NCBI GenBank assembly: GCA_905116865.2
Contig: CAJHNH020002527.1
Span: 1 to 64,000 of the forward strand
Direction: 5' to 3'
DNA length: 64,000 nucleotides
From: Candidula unifasciata
Lineage: Eukaryota > Mollusca > Gastropoda > Stylommatophora > Geomitridae
Within the stretch, counting starts at the first letter, position 1. Each line of letters starts with the position of its first letter. Shown here in pieces: positions 23,501 through 33,569 of the stretch. The position numbers and the translations under genes were made by a program. The notes beneath the pieces are model-generated. The model had not been told where the DNA came from, did not search any database, and saw only the letters and a list, made by a program, of their open reading frames with translations.

Positions 23501-24939
23501 TTCTCCTAGACGCCAGCTTGGTGTCTACCCTGATCAACCACTGGCCCCAGGCGGAGTGCCTCGTCACGGTGGCGCCACTCGTGAGTCAAAGCGTCAACTG
23601 TGTCATCACCTACCATTTCCCAGATATCAAGGTCATCGTCATAGACCCATCAGAGATCTTTCAGCCAAGGAATCTCCTGGAGTTAATTCCACAAGTGAAA
23701 GAGTTTCTGTCTTGTCACAGACATCAGGTATCCAAATGTCTGAGTGGAGGGGACAGACTGACTGACAGATTTCCAGAAGTAACGGCTGACCTCAATGATC
23801 TGCTCAAAGTCCAAGCTGTCAAGGTCAATAGGTCAAGTGTCAGAGTTGACCACCATTACTTGTTTAAACAAGACGCCGTGTACGTTGTGGTGGGTGGGTT
23901 GACAGGGTTGGGCTGGGTTACTGTCAGGTTCCTGACGTCACAAGGGGCAGGTAATATCGCCATTCTAAACAGAAGAGCCCCAGGTGAAGCAAAGACAAGG
24001 GAGATAAATGAACTGTGTCAACAATCAGCCTGCAACATCCAATGTTTCCAGTGCGATGTCTGTGACAAAGATTCTCTCTCTAATGTCTTAAACGTCAGCA
24101 TAGCCATCGAATTTCCTAACAGGCCTTTGAAGGGGATCTTTTTTGGAGCAGCCGTTGAAGGAGATGCAATGCTGAGTAATGTCACAAGAGAACATCTAGA
24201 GAATATGATGTCACCCAAGGTCTTGGGTGCGTGGAATGCGCACACGTTGACTGAAGATCACGATCTGGACTACTTTATCTTGCAGTCTTCAGTGACTTCT
24301 GTTATTGGAAACGTTGGACAGACCAGCTATGGGGCCGCAAATGCTTTTCTAGATGGCCTAGCTACTTTCAGAAGGCACAGAAATCTGCCAGGTCAAAGCA
24401 TTAACTGGGGAGCCTTGAATCTTGGGATGTTGACCAACAATGAAAAGGCTAAGCAGAATCTAACCCAAAGAGGAATGAAGCTGCTTACAGAGGAAGAGAT
24501 TCAAGAAATGATAATTCCCATTCTTCTCTTGGACTCTGGCCAGACAGTCGCCTGCAGTTTTGATAGCGACCTGTGGCGCAAGAATGCCTTGGCTACTGCA
24601 CACGGCTCAACTGCCAAAACTGTCAACGATAAGCTGAGACATGCCTTGCAGAAAGCTCCCCAACTCCCCCAGCAGGACAGACTCGACATCTACACCGACT
24701 TGCTGACTGCCGTGTCAGCAAACATCATCGGGATCGACGAGTCACTGCTGCAGCCGGACTCAGACTTACCCAGTCTAGGAATGGACTCGTTGCTGGCAAT
24801 GACCATCAGAAATGAGGTGTTTAAAATAACGCAGTGTCGTATACCGGCTGTGATTCTGGTCAGTGGTGAGGTCACTGTGCGAATCCTCGCAGAAACACTG
24901 GACCTGGAGGTTCAGACGGAGATCAGTCAAAGAAAATAA
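8296..24939 (+). CDS. Animal FAS-like polyketide synthase (AFPK), complete, six coding exons
   Basis: Iterative type I synthase of the animal FAS/PKS family, probably cytosolic. Joining 8296-8510, 11576-11736, 13653-13856, 14790-14971, 16135-16309 and 19670-24939 gives 6207 nt: 2068 residues plus stop. All introns are GT-AG and phases agree. Domains: KS ~1-430 (Cys177 in DTACSSS, His312 in EAHGTGT, His351 in NIGHLE); AT ~520-845 (nucleophile Ser612 in GSSVGE, His722); DH ~880-1165 (His919 in HxxxGxxxxP, Asp1089); pseudoKR ~1170-1390; degenerate ER ~1395-1690; KR ~1710-1900 (GGLTGLG at 1721, Lys1829, Ser1853, Tyr1866, Asn1870); ACP ~1960-2045 (Ser2019 in LGMDSLL). No thioesterase follows the ACP and no SAM-binding methyltransferase motif is seen, so it is shorter than animal FAS (~2500). 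Sacoglossan relatives use methylmalonyl-CoA to make polyene polypropionates; the same role is inferred here. A true FAS is unlikely because ER and TE are lost. Confidence 0.93.
9392..9603 (+). repeat. Repeat B copy
   Basis: About 200-bp dispersed element running from 'CCAGAACATCACACAA' through 'GATGAGGATCACC', 'GAGAGGTC' and 'GCCCGGCTATATT' to 'GCATCCCAC'. Other copies are at 16931, 32862 (split), 37039, 45868 (minus), 51483 and 58812. It has no protein and no tRNA-like boxes that I could place. The class (SINE or MITE) is open. Confidence 0.75.
9655..9830 (+). pseudogene. LINE C-terminal remnant
   Basis: Translation gives '[16 protein letters not shown]' followed in another frame by '[19 protein letters not shown]', resembling the 'ARGRPRTRW...A..R..WR' tail of non-LTR retrotransposon proteins. 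Short and frame-shifted. Confidence 0.4.
9930..10140 (+). repeat. Repeat D copy, + strand
   Basis: Begins with a CTTCTTCTTCTTCG run, then the same blocks as 925-1125 in reverse complement ('GCGTGTGCATCCG', 'GCAGACTGTTGGTTCC'). Confidence 0.7.
10560..10685 (-). repeat. tRNA-like SINE fragment
   Basis: On the minus strand a box-A-like TGGATAGCCGACAAC is followed by a box-B-like GGTTTGAATTC about 40 bases later, then a poly-purine/C tail. Probably a decayed tRNA-derived SINE. Confidence 0.4.
11346..11529. mobile_element. SPIN-like hAT MITE (non-autonomous), 184 bp
   Basis: Starts CAACGGTTCTCAACCTGTGG and ends TTGAGAGCCACTG, giving imperfect terminal inverted repeats of hAT type. The interior ('GTCGCCTAAGACCATCG', 'GAAGCAACGAAAATA', 'TGGTTGGGGGTC', 'CACAACATG') follows the order of the SPIN ('space invaders') non-autonomous family that I recall from tetrapods. 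Flanking 8-mers TTCTATAC and CTTTAGAC are similar, as expected for a decayed 8-bp duplication at an NTCTAGAN-like site. It sits just before AFPK exon 2. Confidence 0.75.
11576..11736 (+). CDS. AFPK gene 1, coding exon 2
   Basis: Acceptor TCTCCTCAG ends at 11575 and donor GTAAGT starts at 11737. It encodes [20 protein letters not shown], then [19 protein letters not shown], the conserved DPQQR block of KS domains. Length is 161 nt, the same as gene 2 exon 2; the first 60 bases are identical in both. Confidence 0.93.
11738..13652. other. AFPK gene 1, intron 2
   Basis: No exon is seen. 12590-12800 has a degenerate ~38-bp tandem repeat whose unit resembles a 3' splice site (TTTCCCTCAGGGTACAG). 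A deleted LINE lies at 12850-13290. The rest is T-rich DNA without recognisable content. Confidence 0.5.
12850..13290 (+). pseudogene. Internally deleted LINE
   Basis: The left part encodes '[16 protein letters not shown]', the usual N-terminus of the LINE apurinic endonuclease. After ~60 bases it jumps to '[17 protein letters not shown]', the usual C-terminus ('DR..W..LV..LC'), and a (GAA) tail. The endonuclease body and whole reverse transcriptase are missing, so it is a short deleted copy. Confidence 0.6.
13653..13856 (+). CDS. AFPK gene 1, coding exon 3 (KS active-site cysteine)
   Basis: Acceptor TTGACTGCAG ends at 13652 and donor GTAAGA starts at 13857. It encodes [12 protein letters not shown] and on to [21 protein letters not shown]; Cys177 is the condensing nucleophile. 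At 204 nt (68 codons) with phase 1 at both ends, the exon could be skipped without a frameshift. Confidence 0.93.
14000..14262 (-). repeat. tRNA-derived SINE
   Basis: The minus strand reads TGGGCGAAGTGCTAAG (box A) and GGTTCGAATCC (perfect box B) with ~35 bases between, followed by a body rich in A and a right-hand (ATT)n-like tail (plus-strand AATAATAATAGTAAT at 13989). It is in AFPK intron 3. Confidence 0.65.
14633..14705 (-). repeat. Repeat D fragment
   Basis: Matches part of repeat D: 'CCAGAATTGGATGAACAAC', then 'CTTTCCGCCGG', then 'CTACAG'. It lies ~85 bases before exon 4. Confidence 0.55.
14790..14971 (+). CDS. AFPK gene 1, coding exon 4
   Basis: A T-rich tract and CAG precede 14790, and donor GTAAGT starts at 14972. 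It encodes the KS segment from [14 protein letters not shown] through [20 protein letters not shown] to VVILKRYQD. Length 182 nt, ending in phase 0. Confidence 0.93.
15345..15398. repeat. Poly-T then poly-G tract
   Basis: A run of ~14 T is followed by ~40 bases of almost pure G in AFPK intron 4. The plus strand could form a G-quadruplex. Confidence 0.7.
15399..15690 (-). repeat. SINE-2 copy (tRNA-headed)
   Basis: Reverse orientation of the 26021-26325 copy. The plus strand starts with a GGTAAAGGTAAAGGTAAAG tail and ends with the tRNA-like head; box B here reads GTTCGAAAC on the minus strand. Confidence 0.75.
15745..16134. repeat. ~66-bp tandem repeat ending at the exon 5 acceptor
   Basis: Four to five units combine a pyrimidine-rich 'GTTAACTTTGTGCTACAG' part with an 'AAAGACCC-TCTACACAA-TACAGTAAC' part. 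The last unit ends with the real acceptor, and exon 5 itself starts GCTATTAAAGACAAGAACAA, resembling the second half of the unit. A short tRNA-like SINE head (about 15930-15995) interrupts it. Confidence 0.65.
16135..16309 (+). CDS. AFPK gene 1, coding exon 5
   Basis: Acceptor TTCTTTTCAG ends at 16134 and donor GTGAGT starts at 16310. It encodes [33 protein letters not shown] and ends YIEAHG, carrying catalytic His312. The acceptor lies inside the last unit of a tandem repeat (15745-16134). Confidence 0.92.
16931..17155 (+). repeat. Repeat B copy
   Basis: Same block order as 9392-9603, from 'CCCCACTGGGACATCACAC' to 'TTGTATCCAATAAG'. Confidence 0.75.
17420..19055. repeat. 25-bp minisatellite, ~64 copies, tRNA box-A-like unit
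   Basis: Unit GTAGAGTGGCTAGTATGCTG + GCCTG, 25 bases, near-perfect from 17440 to ~18560, then decaying. Alternation of GGCCTG/GGCTTG and GGCTAG/GGTTAG marks higher-order blocks. TGGTAGAGTGG within each unit fits the RNA polymerase III box A consensus TRGYNNANNNG. Probably amplified from the head of a tRNA-derived SINE. Confidence 0.9.
19670..24939 (+). CDS. AFPK gene 1, terminal exon 6 (rest of KS to ACP)
   Basis: Acceptor CTACTTTAG ends at 19669. One uninterrupted 5270-nt exon encodes residues 313-2068: the end of KS, AT, DH, pseudoKR, pseudoER, KR and ACP. Five short exons cover only the first 313 residues, so intron density is very uneven. The upstream in-frame ATG at 19621 is inside the intron and is not a start. 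The stop is TAA at 24937-24939. I saw no convincing AATAAA close downstream. Confidence 0.93.
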
Positions 24940-24984
24940 CTGCCATGTGTTTGAGGAGATAAACACGACACTTCGGATAATAGA

Positions 24985-25310
24985 GGGCAAGAAGTTACAG
25001 ATGGGGTTGAACTGTGGAAAATTGGTGGTAGATGTATAAGATCATGTTATGAAAAGAAGGAAAGTGGAGCATGTTGTGACCACTGTAAAGATATGTTGAA
25101 AAAGAGACAGAGAAAGACAACGCTAGAAGATTCTTGGCAGCCTTCTATTATGGCATGGAGGGGTGTCAACACAAACATTGATTTACGTCGTGAAAAGAGA
25201 GGTAGGGGATGTCAATGCCAGCAGTTTCTTGACAGCCTTTTGCCAACACTAGAGCTGATAAAAGTAATTGCCGATCGCAGAATGCGTAGACGCATGATTC
25301 CCACAAGTCA
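24985..25310 (+). pseudogene. RTE-type LINE 3'-end remnant
   Basis: Contains the segment like that at 7670-7800 ('RRKVEHVVTTVKIC', then 'RQRKTTLEDSWQPSIMAW'). It begins ~45 bases after the AFPK stop, so it may supply the gene's 3' UTR sequence. Confidence 0.65.
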
Positions 25311-26020
25311 GTCGACAAGGCACTTGATGATAATGATGATGATGATGATAATGACGATAATGCTAATAATGATGATGATGATAATGATGACGATGATAAT
25401 CTATAAGATCACAGACCTGTAATGACCTTATCACTACAACATATATTAATTCGAACACTTCTCTACTTGCAAACAGATGAGGCCTATTAGTAATGTTTAT
25501 AATCTCAAAAATGATATACCAATGAGTTGATGTGCTTACTATATGTACATAGGCCACCTGGTGAAGCAGATGTTTATTAACAGTATTACTCAGAAAACCA
25601 ACCGTTCTTGGGGACACAAGGGTTAGTAATCATTACATATTTGTTGTGGTGTATAATGAATGCCAGATACAAGCCTGAAGCTATATGTTAAAGATAAAGA
25701 TGACAAGAGAAATGAGATGAGATGTCTATTTACACTTTTGCTACATTGTGTATCACGTTAGCCGAAGTGTACGTTGCATTTTTGTTTTTATTAACTAAGC
25801 TTTTTCCCATCCATTTCTAAATGTGATAACATTAGCCACATTAATCTTCCGTTTTGTAACTGTTTTTCTGTGACCTCGAAAACTGTTATAACCATAGAAA
25901 TGATGTCTCACTTAAGCACCAGGATGGGAGCACTTGATTTGACATGTGGGGAGTCAATAATAAGTTTCAAGACACAGTTAGTAAGCTTAACAATATACAG
26001 AAATACACGATTATGGGGGC

Positions 26021-26325
26021 CGCGTTAGCGCAGTCAATATGAGACTCGCTTTCAAATCCAGCCGCGACTCACTGCAGACCATGGCCGGTGTTCGAAACCG
26101 GGCAGTTTCCGAGGTTCACCCATCCTCTAGGTAATGGGTACCAGAGTTAACACTCTGGGGTAAATGTTGGAACGTCGCTGCAGCTACGGAGTTGCTGTCG
26201 CACGGCGACACAGGCGGGCAGTTTCATATCAGCTGTCCGTACTGGTGGCAGAGCACTTATGGTTTATAACCGTGTGCAATGACGGTGGTTCATATCTCCC
26301 GAGTTAACCTTTACCTTTACACGAA
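26021..26325 (+). repeat. SINE-2, best copy
   Basis: Starts GGGGGCCGCGTTAGCGCAGT (box A region) with GTTCGAAACCGGG (box B) ~50 bases later, then a ~200-base body and a tail of TTAACCTTTACCTTTAC. Copies at 15399 and 45245 are on the minus strand. Confidence 0.8.
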
Positions 26326-26624
26326 GAATTTAATTTAAGACGCTGATAATATATTCATTACATGAGAAAGATCAATGCAGACGTTGATGATACATCAGAA
26401 AGACAAATATTCTGGCTGCTAAGATATGCGGAACGTATAATATAATTATACATCACGGGGAAGGAAGGGGGGAAAACACACCGGCATAAAAGACTAATTC
26501 ACTGTGGTTTCAGGATATCAGAACTGCTAGAATACCTGGTTATATAAATGATTCAGTGTGGTGACAAATCGACGAAGCTGATGAGGTCAACACGCTACCA
26601 ATTAATGTTTATATTTATTCGATA

Positions 26625-26995
26625 GATCAACATAGTGGTACGCGGGTGTAACCAATAAGTGCTCCGTTCTTCTAACTCAAGCCTGAGTCCGAAGAATCTC
26701 AGCGCAGCGCACGAAAACTGTATTACCGGTGAGGATCTTGACATACTTTTGGTAGATTTTTAGCTCCAAACTTTGCCCAGACAGCGCCGTTAAACTACTT
26801 TTTTTTGATTTCCAGATGTCAAAAGATTTGTTTACGAGTGCAACAATCACACGAACGTCCAGTTTTACTACCCAGAGACTTAGGAGAAATTACTAGAAAT
26901 CCACGTGAAAAAATGCCAGCCTTCACCGGGGCTTGAACCCTGGACCTCTAGCACTCGAGGCAGACACCAGGCCTCGAGACCACGCAGCCCCCACC
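26625..26995 (-). repeat. SINE-4 copy (tRNA-headed)
   Basis: On the minus strand the head reads GGGGGCTGCGTGGTCTCGAG with box B GGGTTCAAGCCCC, then a ~300-base body shared with 49133-49745, 50560-50945, 54290-54425 and 59468-59705. Confidence 0.75.
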
Positions 26996-27639
26996 CCCGC
27001 CCCCCCCCCCAACCAATACATGGAATCTACTTAACAATACAGGCGGTATATAAATATAGACAACAGGTCATTACAGACATTATATAGTTATGGAAAACAT
27101 GTAATTACAGAAAATATATAGTTATAGACAACATGTCAATACAGACAATATATAGTAATGGACAACAGGTCAATACATACAATATATCATGATTAACTAT
27201 GTATAAAAAACTTAATAAGACAGACCAGCTATTGGAGAGAGGGAGGAGTAAGTCAGGAAGTAAATTAACAAAACTAAAAACAGAACAAATAGATAAGAGA
27301 ACACACTGAAACGGTCAGAAGGCAGAAACAGGATGTTAACATTAACACACATTGTTATTACACCACATGCATGTATTGTTTTTCTGCTGTTTTCTAATAA
27401 TAGATCACCCCCTTTTTTTTAGATTTTAGTGTTATCTTTCATGAAACTATTGCGTCCTGGTTCATTCGTTTTCAAATATTTAATGCATTTCTCGTCATAT
27501 TCTAACTAATGAACAGCATGAAATTTCACAAGACGGGACAGCTGGCGAGAGGCCGAGTTTATTTCAGGCAGACCGAGATGATAGCGACGTTTGGCAAAAA
27601 GGACCTGCTACATGATTATGGTCGTACACATAATATATA

Positions 27640-29370
27640 GACTGGCTGTGCAGGATACAAAATGCAGCACTGATAAACTAACTGCTTATGACACAGAACG
27701 TACCGCTGATAAACTGCCTGTGACCTAAAACGTAGCAATGGTAAACTAACTATTCATGAAAAATAACGTAGCACTGAAAAATCAACTGCCCATGACACAA
27801 ACGTAATACTGATAAACTAACTGCCTATGACACAGAACGCAGCACTGATAAACTAACTGCCTATGACACAGAACGCAGCACTGATAAACTAACTGCCTAT
27901 GACACAGAACGCAGCACTGATAAACTAACTGCCTATGACACAGAACGTAGCACTGATAAACTAACTACTCAAGAAAAGGAACGTAGCACTGATAAACTAA
28001 CCCTGCCCATGACACAGAACGTAGCACTGACAAACTAACTGCCCTTGACACTGAACGTAGCACTGATAAACTAACTGCCCATGACACAGAACGTAGCACT
28101 GATAAACTAACTGCCCATGACACAGAACGTAGCACTGATAAACTAACTGCTCAAGAAAAGGAACGTAGCACTGATAAACTAACTGCCCATGACACAGAAC
28201 GTAGCACTGACAAACTAACTGCCCATGACACAGAACGTAGCACTGATAAACTAACCCTGCCCATGACACAGAACGTAGCACTGACAAACTAACTGCCCTT
28301 GACACAGAACGTAGCACTGATAAACTAACCCTGCCCATGACACAGAACGTAGCACTGACAAACTAACTGCCCTTGACACAGAACGTAGCACTGATAAACT
28401 AACTGCCCATGACACAGAACGTAGCACTGATAAACTATGACACAGAACGTAGCACTGACAAACTAACTGCCCTTGACACAGAACGTAGCACTGATAAACT
28501 AACTGCCCATGACACAGAACGTAGCACTGATAAACTAACTGCTCAAGAAAAGGAACGTAGCACTGATAAACTAACTGCTCAAGAAAAGGAACGTAGCACT
28601 GATAAACTAACTGCCCATGACACAGAACGTAGCACTGACAAACTAACTGCCCATGACACAGAACGTAGCACTGATAAACTAACTGCCCATGACACAGAAC
28701 GTAGCACTGATAAACTAACTGCCCATGACACAGAACGTAGCACTGATAAACTAACTGCTCAAGAAAAGGAACTTAGCACCGATAAACTAACTCTGTTCAT
28801 GACACAGAACGTAGCACTGACAAACTAACTGCCCATGACACAGAACGTAGCACTGATAAACTAACTGCCCATGACACAGAACGCAGCACTGATAAACTAG
28901 CTCTGTCCATGACACAGAACGTTGCACTGATAAACTAACTCTGTCCATGACACAGAACGTTGCACTGATAAACTAACTCTGCCCATGACACAGAACGTAG
29001 CACTGATAAACTAACTGCTCAAGAAAAGGAACTTAGCACCGATAAACTAACTCTGTTCATGACACAGAACGTAGCACTGACAAACTAACTGCCCATGACA
29101 CAGAACGTAGCACTGATAAACTAACTGCCCATGACACAGAACGCAGCACTGATAAACTAGCTCTGTCCATGACACAGAACGTTGCACTGATAAACTAGCT
29201 CTGTCCATGACACAGAACGTTGCACTGATAAACTAACTACCCATGACCCAAAACTTACTACTGATAAACTTACTGCCCATGACACAGAACGTAGCACTGA
29301 TAAACTAGCTCTGTCCATGACACAGAACGTAGCACTGATAAACTAACTGCCTATGACACAGAACACAGTA
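27640..29370. repeat. 36-bp minisatellite, ~47 copies
   Basis: Unit GTAGCACTGATAAACTAACT + GCCCATGACACAGAAC (36 bases) with 37-base variants and a 'CAAGAAAAGGAA' variant. Because 36 is a multiple of three, open frames appear on both strands, such as a 139-codon frame of 12-residue repeats (TERSTDKLTAHD). These are translations of the repeat, not a gene. Confidence 0.93.
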
Positions 29371-30180
29371 CTAGCACAAATTAGTAGAATCTGGATGTGG
29401 TCACTTGAGCTTTCAATTATGTTGAGTTCGTGTGCGTTCTCATATCGTTGCCTACCTCTTCTACATTTGTGTTCATCATTTAATACCTGTGACCTTACTC
29501 CTCCAGGTATTCATGTTTCTTCTAGGGTTCTACAGAAGCTAATGTTATCAATGTCAAACACATACAATAAAACAGACTATGTTTAATCTGTAGGTTTATT
29601 TGCACATGTATAAGTCTTTCTTTAATGTTTGTGCTAACATTGTAAATCAGTTTTTTATGACCGCAATCACAACCACATAAAGTGTAAAGTTGACAGAAAA
29701 AAGAGATGGCTCTAGCGCTTGAATACATGAACAAATACGTGCTGTTGTGTCGAGAGAATAGTTAGTTCGAGTTAGTAAGTTAGTTGATCGACAGATTATC
29801 CATACTACACGCCGAACAATTTCATCCTTAAGCGTGTGGCGACTGATAACACCAGTTCTGTGTTGGTTTACTATTCTTCTTTGGCTACCTGTATAGTATT
29901 CATGTTTGGCGACACTTCTTTTGAACTTATGTTCTTGTAGTATTTTGCGTGTTGCCGATTCAAAGTCGTCTCCTGAATCATTTTTTCATCCTGCCTCCTG
30001 GAGAGCATTGAGAATGTTGGCCATGTCCATTGCTTTTCCTGTACCTACAGTGGCTCTGCCAGCAGTACAGTCCGCTCGTTCAGTCCGTCTTGCGACAGAG
30101 AATAAGACAAACTATTCTATTTATATCTTTGGACTTTGAGAAAACGAAACAGAATGTATATCTATTACCACTGTAATGTT
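29371..30180. other. Unassigned DNA
   Basis: No supported gene. A minus-strand segment at 29900-30100 reads weakly like a coding remnant ('GTGKAMDMANILNALQEAG') but I cannot name it. Confidence 0.35.
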
Positions 30181-30430
30181 GATACTTAATCGGTTTATTG
30201 ATTAGTTATGTGCTATTCTTGTCACTACTCTTGGATTGATACAATCGGTTTACTGATTATGTGCCTTTTTTTAAAAAACTATTCTTGATTGATACTTAAT
30301 CGGTTTATTGATTAGTTGCGTGCTATTCTTGTTACTATTCTTGGTTGATACAATCGGTTTATTGATTATGTGCTATTCATTTTACTATTCTTTATTGATG
30401 CCTAATCAGTTTATTGATTATTTTTGTGCT
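30180..30430. repeat. ~60-bp tandem repeat, 4 copies
   Basis: The block 'AATCGGTTTATTGATTA' plus 'TGTGCTATTCTTGT' recurs four times. Confidence 0.7.
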
Positions 30431-30724
30431 ATTCATGTTATTTTGTTGAATTATGTTTTATTGCTATGTTCAAATGATGTAATCAGAAAACAATGTTATA
30501 ATCAGAGAGGATTTGACCCCAGAATCAGAATATAGGATGCAAGAGCAGGGTAAACATAGACGGTACAGCCATCATACACAGTAGACAGACACACTGAAGA
30601 ACACAGACAGACACACTGGCGCAAGACAGATATACAGGTCGCACCCCACAGACTGACACTCTGGATAACACACGCAGAGACATTGAACAACAGAGACAGA
30701 CACATTGAAAGAAACATACAAGAC

Positions 30725-31000
<276 letters not shown>

Positions 31001-31599
31001 ACTAGTAAGATACAGACATATACACTGAGCAACAGAGACAGACATACTGGAAAACGCACGTAGACACACTAAACACAGAAGATCGACGTACTGGACAACT
31101 CAGACAGACTTTAAACAAACAAAAGTAGAGTATTGGGTGTATTTAGCACAGTCAGCATTGGCTATCAGACCGAATGTAATAATGAGAGTGCAAAAGACAT
31201 ACTACAGTCTACAAGCAGGACAAGGCTCACTGAAGTCATACATAGAGAATAAGACTTCATATAGTCGACATACATCCCCGTGTAGCTACCGAGACCCCAT
31301 TATTGGGGTGGGGGGGGGGTGGTTATACTCACTGTCTTCCCAATAGGAATGTCTTAACAGTTGTCTAAATGGGAGCCTCCTTCGACTTTGTAGTACATCT
31401 GCCTGATAGACACGGAACCAACAGCCAGCATCGGAAAATAGAAGATATAGAAGATAGATGACAAGACATAATTAAATACAGTATGATGGTAGGTCGCCTG
31501 TCAGAATTCAGTTGCAGTTGATGTTTGACAGACAATGTGTGACGCACATAAGACAGACTATAAATAAAATAATGATACGATGGAATATAAGTGAGACAT

Positions 31600-32750
31600 T
31601 AAACCAGAATTTAGAAAAGGAAAGAGCTGCACTGATGCAATATTTACTCTTCAGCAAATTTGTGAACAGACAATCGAATATAATAAACACCAGAATCTTA
31701 TATTCATTGATCAAGAGAAGGCCTTTGACACTGTTAACAGAAATAAACTATAGAACATTCTTGAAGAATATGTTGTACCGGGTCAATTATTGGGAAACAT
31801 AATGGCTCTCTATCAAAATAGCCAGAGCGCTGTAAGAACAACGGAAGGTATGACAGACTGGTTCCCCATTACATCAGGAGTACGACAAGGATGTGTCCTA
31901 TCGCCCCTACTCTTAATCACATAAATGGATAAAATTGCACAGGAGTCAAACCAAAACACAGATATTATAGATGAACTACTCTTTGTAGATGACCTATGTT
32001 TGTTACAAGAAGAAGAACAAAAACTACAACACCATGTTGATTCATTGTTCACTAAATGTACAAAATTTGACATGAAAATAAACACCTCAAAAACTGTAGT
32101 AATGACCATAGGAAAGAAACACAGTAATGTAAACATAAAGATCAATGACATACAATTAGAACAAGTTCAAGAATTCAAGTACTTAGGATGCATATTTACA
32201 GAAGAAGGAAGAATCGATAAAGAGATACAGGCTAGAGTTCAAAAAGCTAATGCAGTCAACTACCAACTGGCCCCATTTCTTCGTCATCCAAAGATCTCGT
32301 TATCAGCCAAACAACGGATGATCAACAGCATTTTCATCCCTACGTTATGTTATCAGTGCCAAATGTGGACAATGAACAAATCACATATGCAAAAAAATAA
32401 CTACGTGTGAAATGCGATGTCTCCGAAGAGTCACCAACAATACACGAAGAGACAGAGTCACAAACGTCAGCATTAGAGACAAAGTTGGAACAAGAGCATG
32501 CATGAAACATATTGAAAAACAGAGAATGAAGTGGTTTGGCCATTTAGTAAGAATGCAACCGGATCAGATTGCCTATAAGGCCTTTTACAGTAGAACATCG
32601 GGAAGAAAGGCCAGAGGAAGACCCAGGAAAAATGAATAGATGGAGTAGCTGAATACGGCCAGAAGATCCAGAAAACTGTCACTCAAATCACGCGAGAGGC
32701 ACAAAACAAATATTTTAAACCACGACACTGGGCTGCAACCCGGTAAAAGT
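31600..32750 (+). pseudogene. RTE-type LINE, reverse transcriptase 3' half
   Basis: Translation with a few breaks gives 'DAIFTLQQICEQTIEYNK', 'LIFIDQEKAFDTVNRNKL', 'GVRQGCVLSPLL', then in one frame (31925-32410) 'DELLFVDDLCLLQEEEQKLQ' (FVDD in place of YADD), 'FDMKINTSKTVVM' and 'FKYLGCIFTEEGRIDKEI'. A C-terminal '[19 protein letters not shown]' and 'SGRKARGRPRKNE' follow. Endonuclease and 5' half are missing and stops are present, so it is a 5'-truncated dead copy. Confidence 0.88.
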
Positions 32751-32861
32751 GAAGAAGACAATAGATATATTAAACTAGACAACCGGACAGAGAATAACAT
32801 AATGCAGCAATTTCACCAATATTAATAATGTATACTTATTATAATATTCATAATTTGTATC

Positions 32862-33363
32862 TATGTAAGTAAGTTGTACCCCACCAGGACATCGCACAAG
32901 CCATAAAAGCCCCGTGACACAAACTGCCGCCATGGGGATAAAGATCACCCCTGGAGAGGTCCCGAAAACCCTGTTTAGCCGTTAGGCCATATTTCAGGCC
33001 CGGCTATATTTCGGTTTAGGAAAAGAAAACGTCAATGACACTTTTCCACGCCTTTAGGCGTATAGGGCATATAGGGCTAGACCTATATTTTTATAGACCA
33101 ATCGGCACAAGATGGGTGATGTGGTAAGCATCACACCGGCCGCCTCTACCTCCCGCGACTGCAGCCGGTACCCAATCCAGGCTGGTTCGACCTGAGTCCC
33201 AAAGTCATTTTTGAAAAAAGTCAGGCTCCTTCAGGGAGCGAACCCACGACCTGCCGATCCGTGGCGAGCGTCTAGCCTCTCCGCCACGGGAACTACCGCT
33301 ATATTTCGGGCACCCGGCAAAAGCCAGGGTGGGGCTTTAAAATATCTAAAAATTGCATCCCAC
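32862..33363 (+). repeat. Repeat B copy split by a SINE-1 insertion
   Basis: Repeat B runs 32862-33014, stops at 'GCTATATTTCGG', and resumes after the insertion with the same GCTATATTTCGG (33298-33309) to 33363. Confidence 0.85.
33015..33297 (-). mobile_element. SINE-1 insertion with 12-bp target-site duplication
   Basis: GCTATATTTCGG at 33003-33014 and 33298-33309 flanks it exactly. The minus strand reads a tRNA-like head with box B GGGTTCGCTCCC, then the SINE-1 body. The plus-strand tail start is 'TTTAGGAAAAGAAAACG'. Confidence 0.88.
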
Positions 33364-33569
33364 ATGGGAATGCTATAATAACGATCATAATTTGCGTATG
33401 TGCATGTTGTGTCTTTCTATGACGCTTTTTGCTTCTGTATTTCTTGCTTCATATATTATGTAATCGTGAGTTATGCTGTTATCAGACATACTATATTGGA
33501 ATAACACATATTGCAAGACATAATGCAAAAGCAAAAGGCACCAAGAACAGGGGACAAGTCAGTCAAAAG

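Larger units (their letters stand above)
24940..27600. other. Region downstream of AFPK gene 1
   Basis: No gene seen. It contains a LINE tail (24985), a (GAT)n run (25325-25400), SINE-2 (26021) and SINE-4 (26625). 25400-26020 and 26990-27600 show nothing I recognise beyond AT-rich 'ACAATATATAG' repeats at about 27040-27190. Confidence 0.5.

Noticed and set aside
28409..28828. 139-codon frame of 12-residue repeats
   Set aside because: Comes from the 36-bp minisatellite. The unit length is a multiple of three, so frames stay open by chance; there is no start context or flanking coding sequence.
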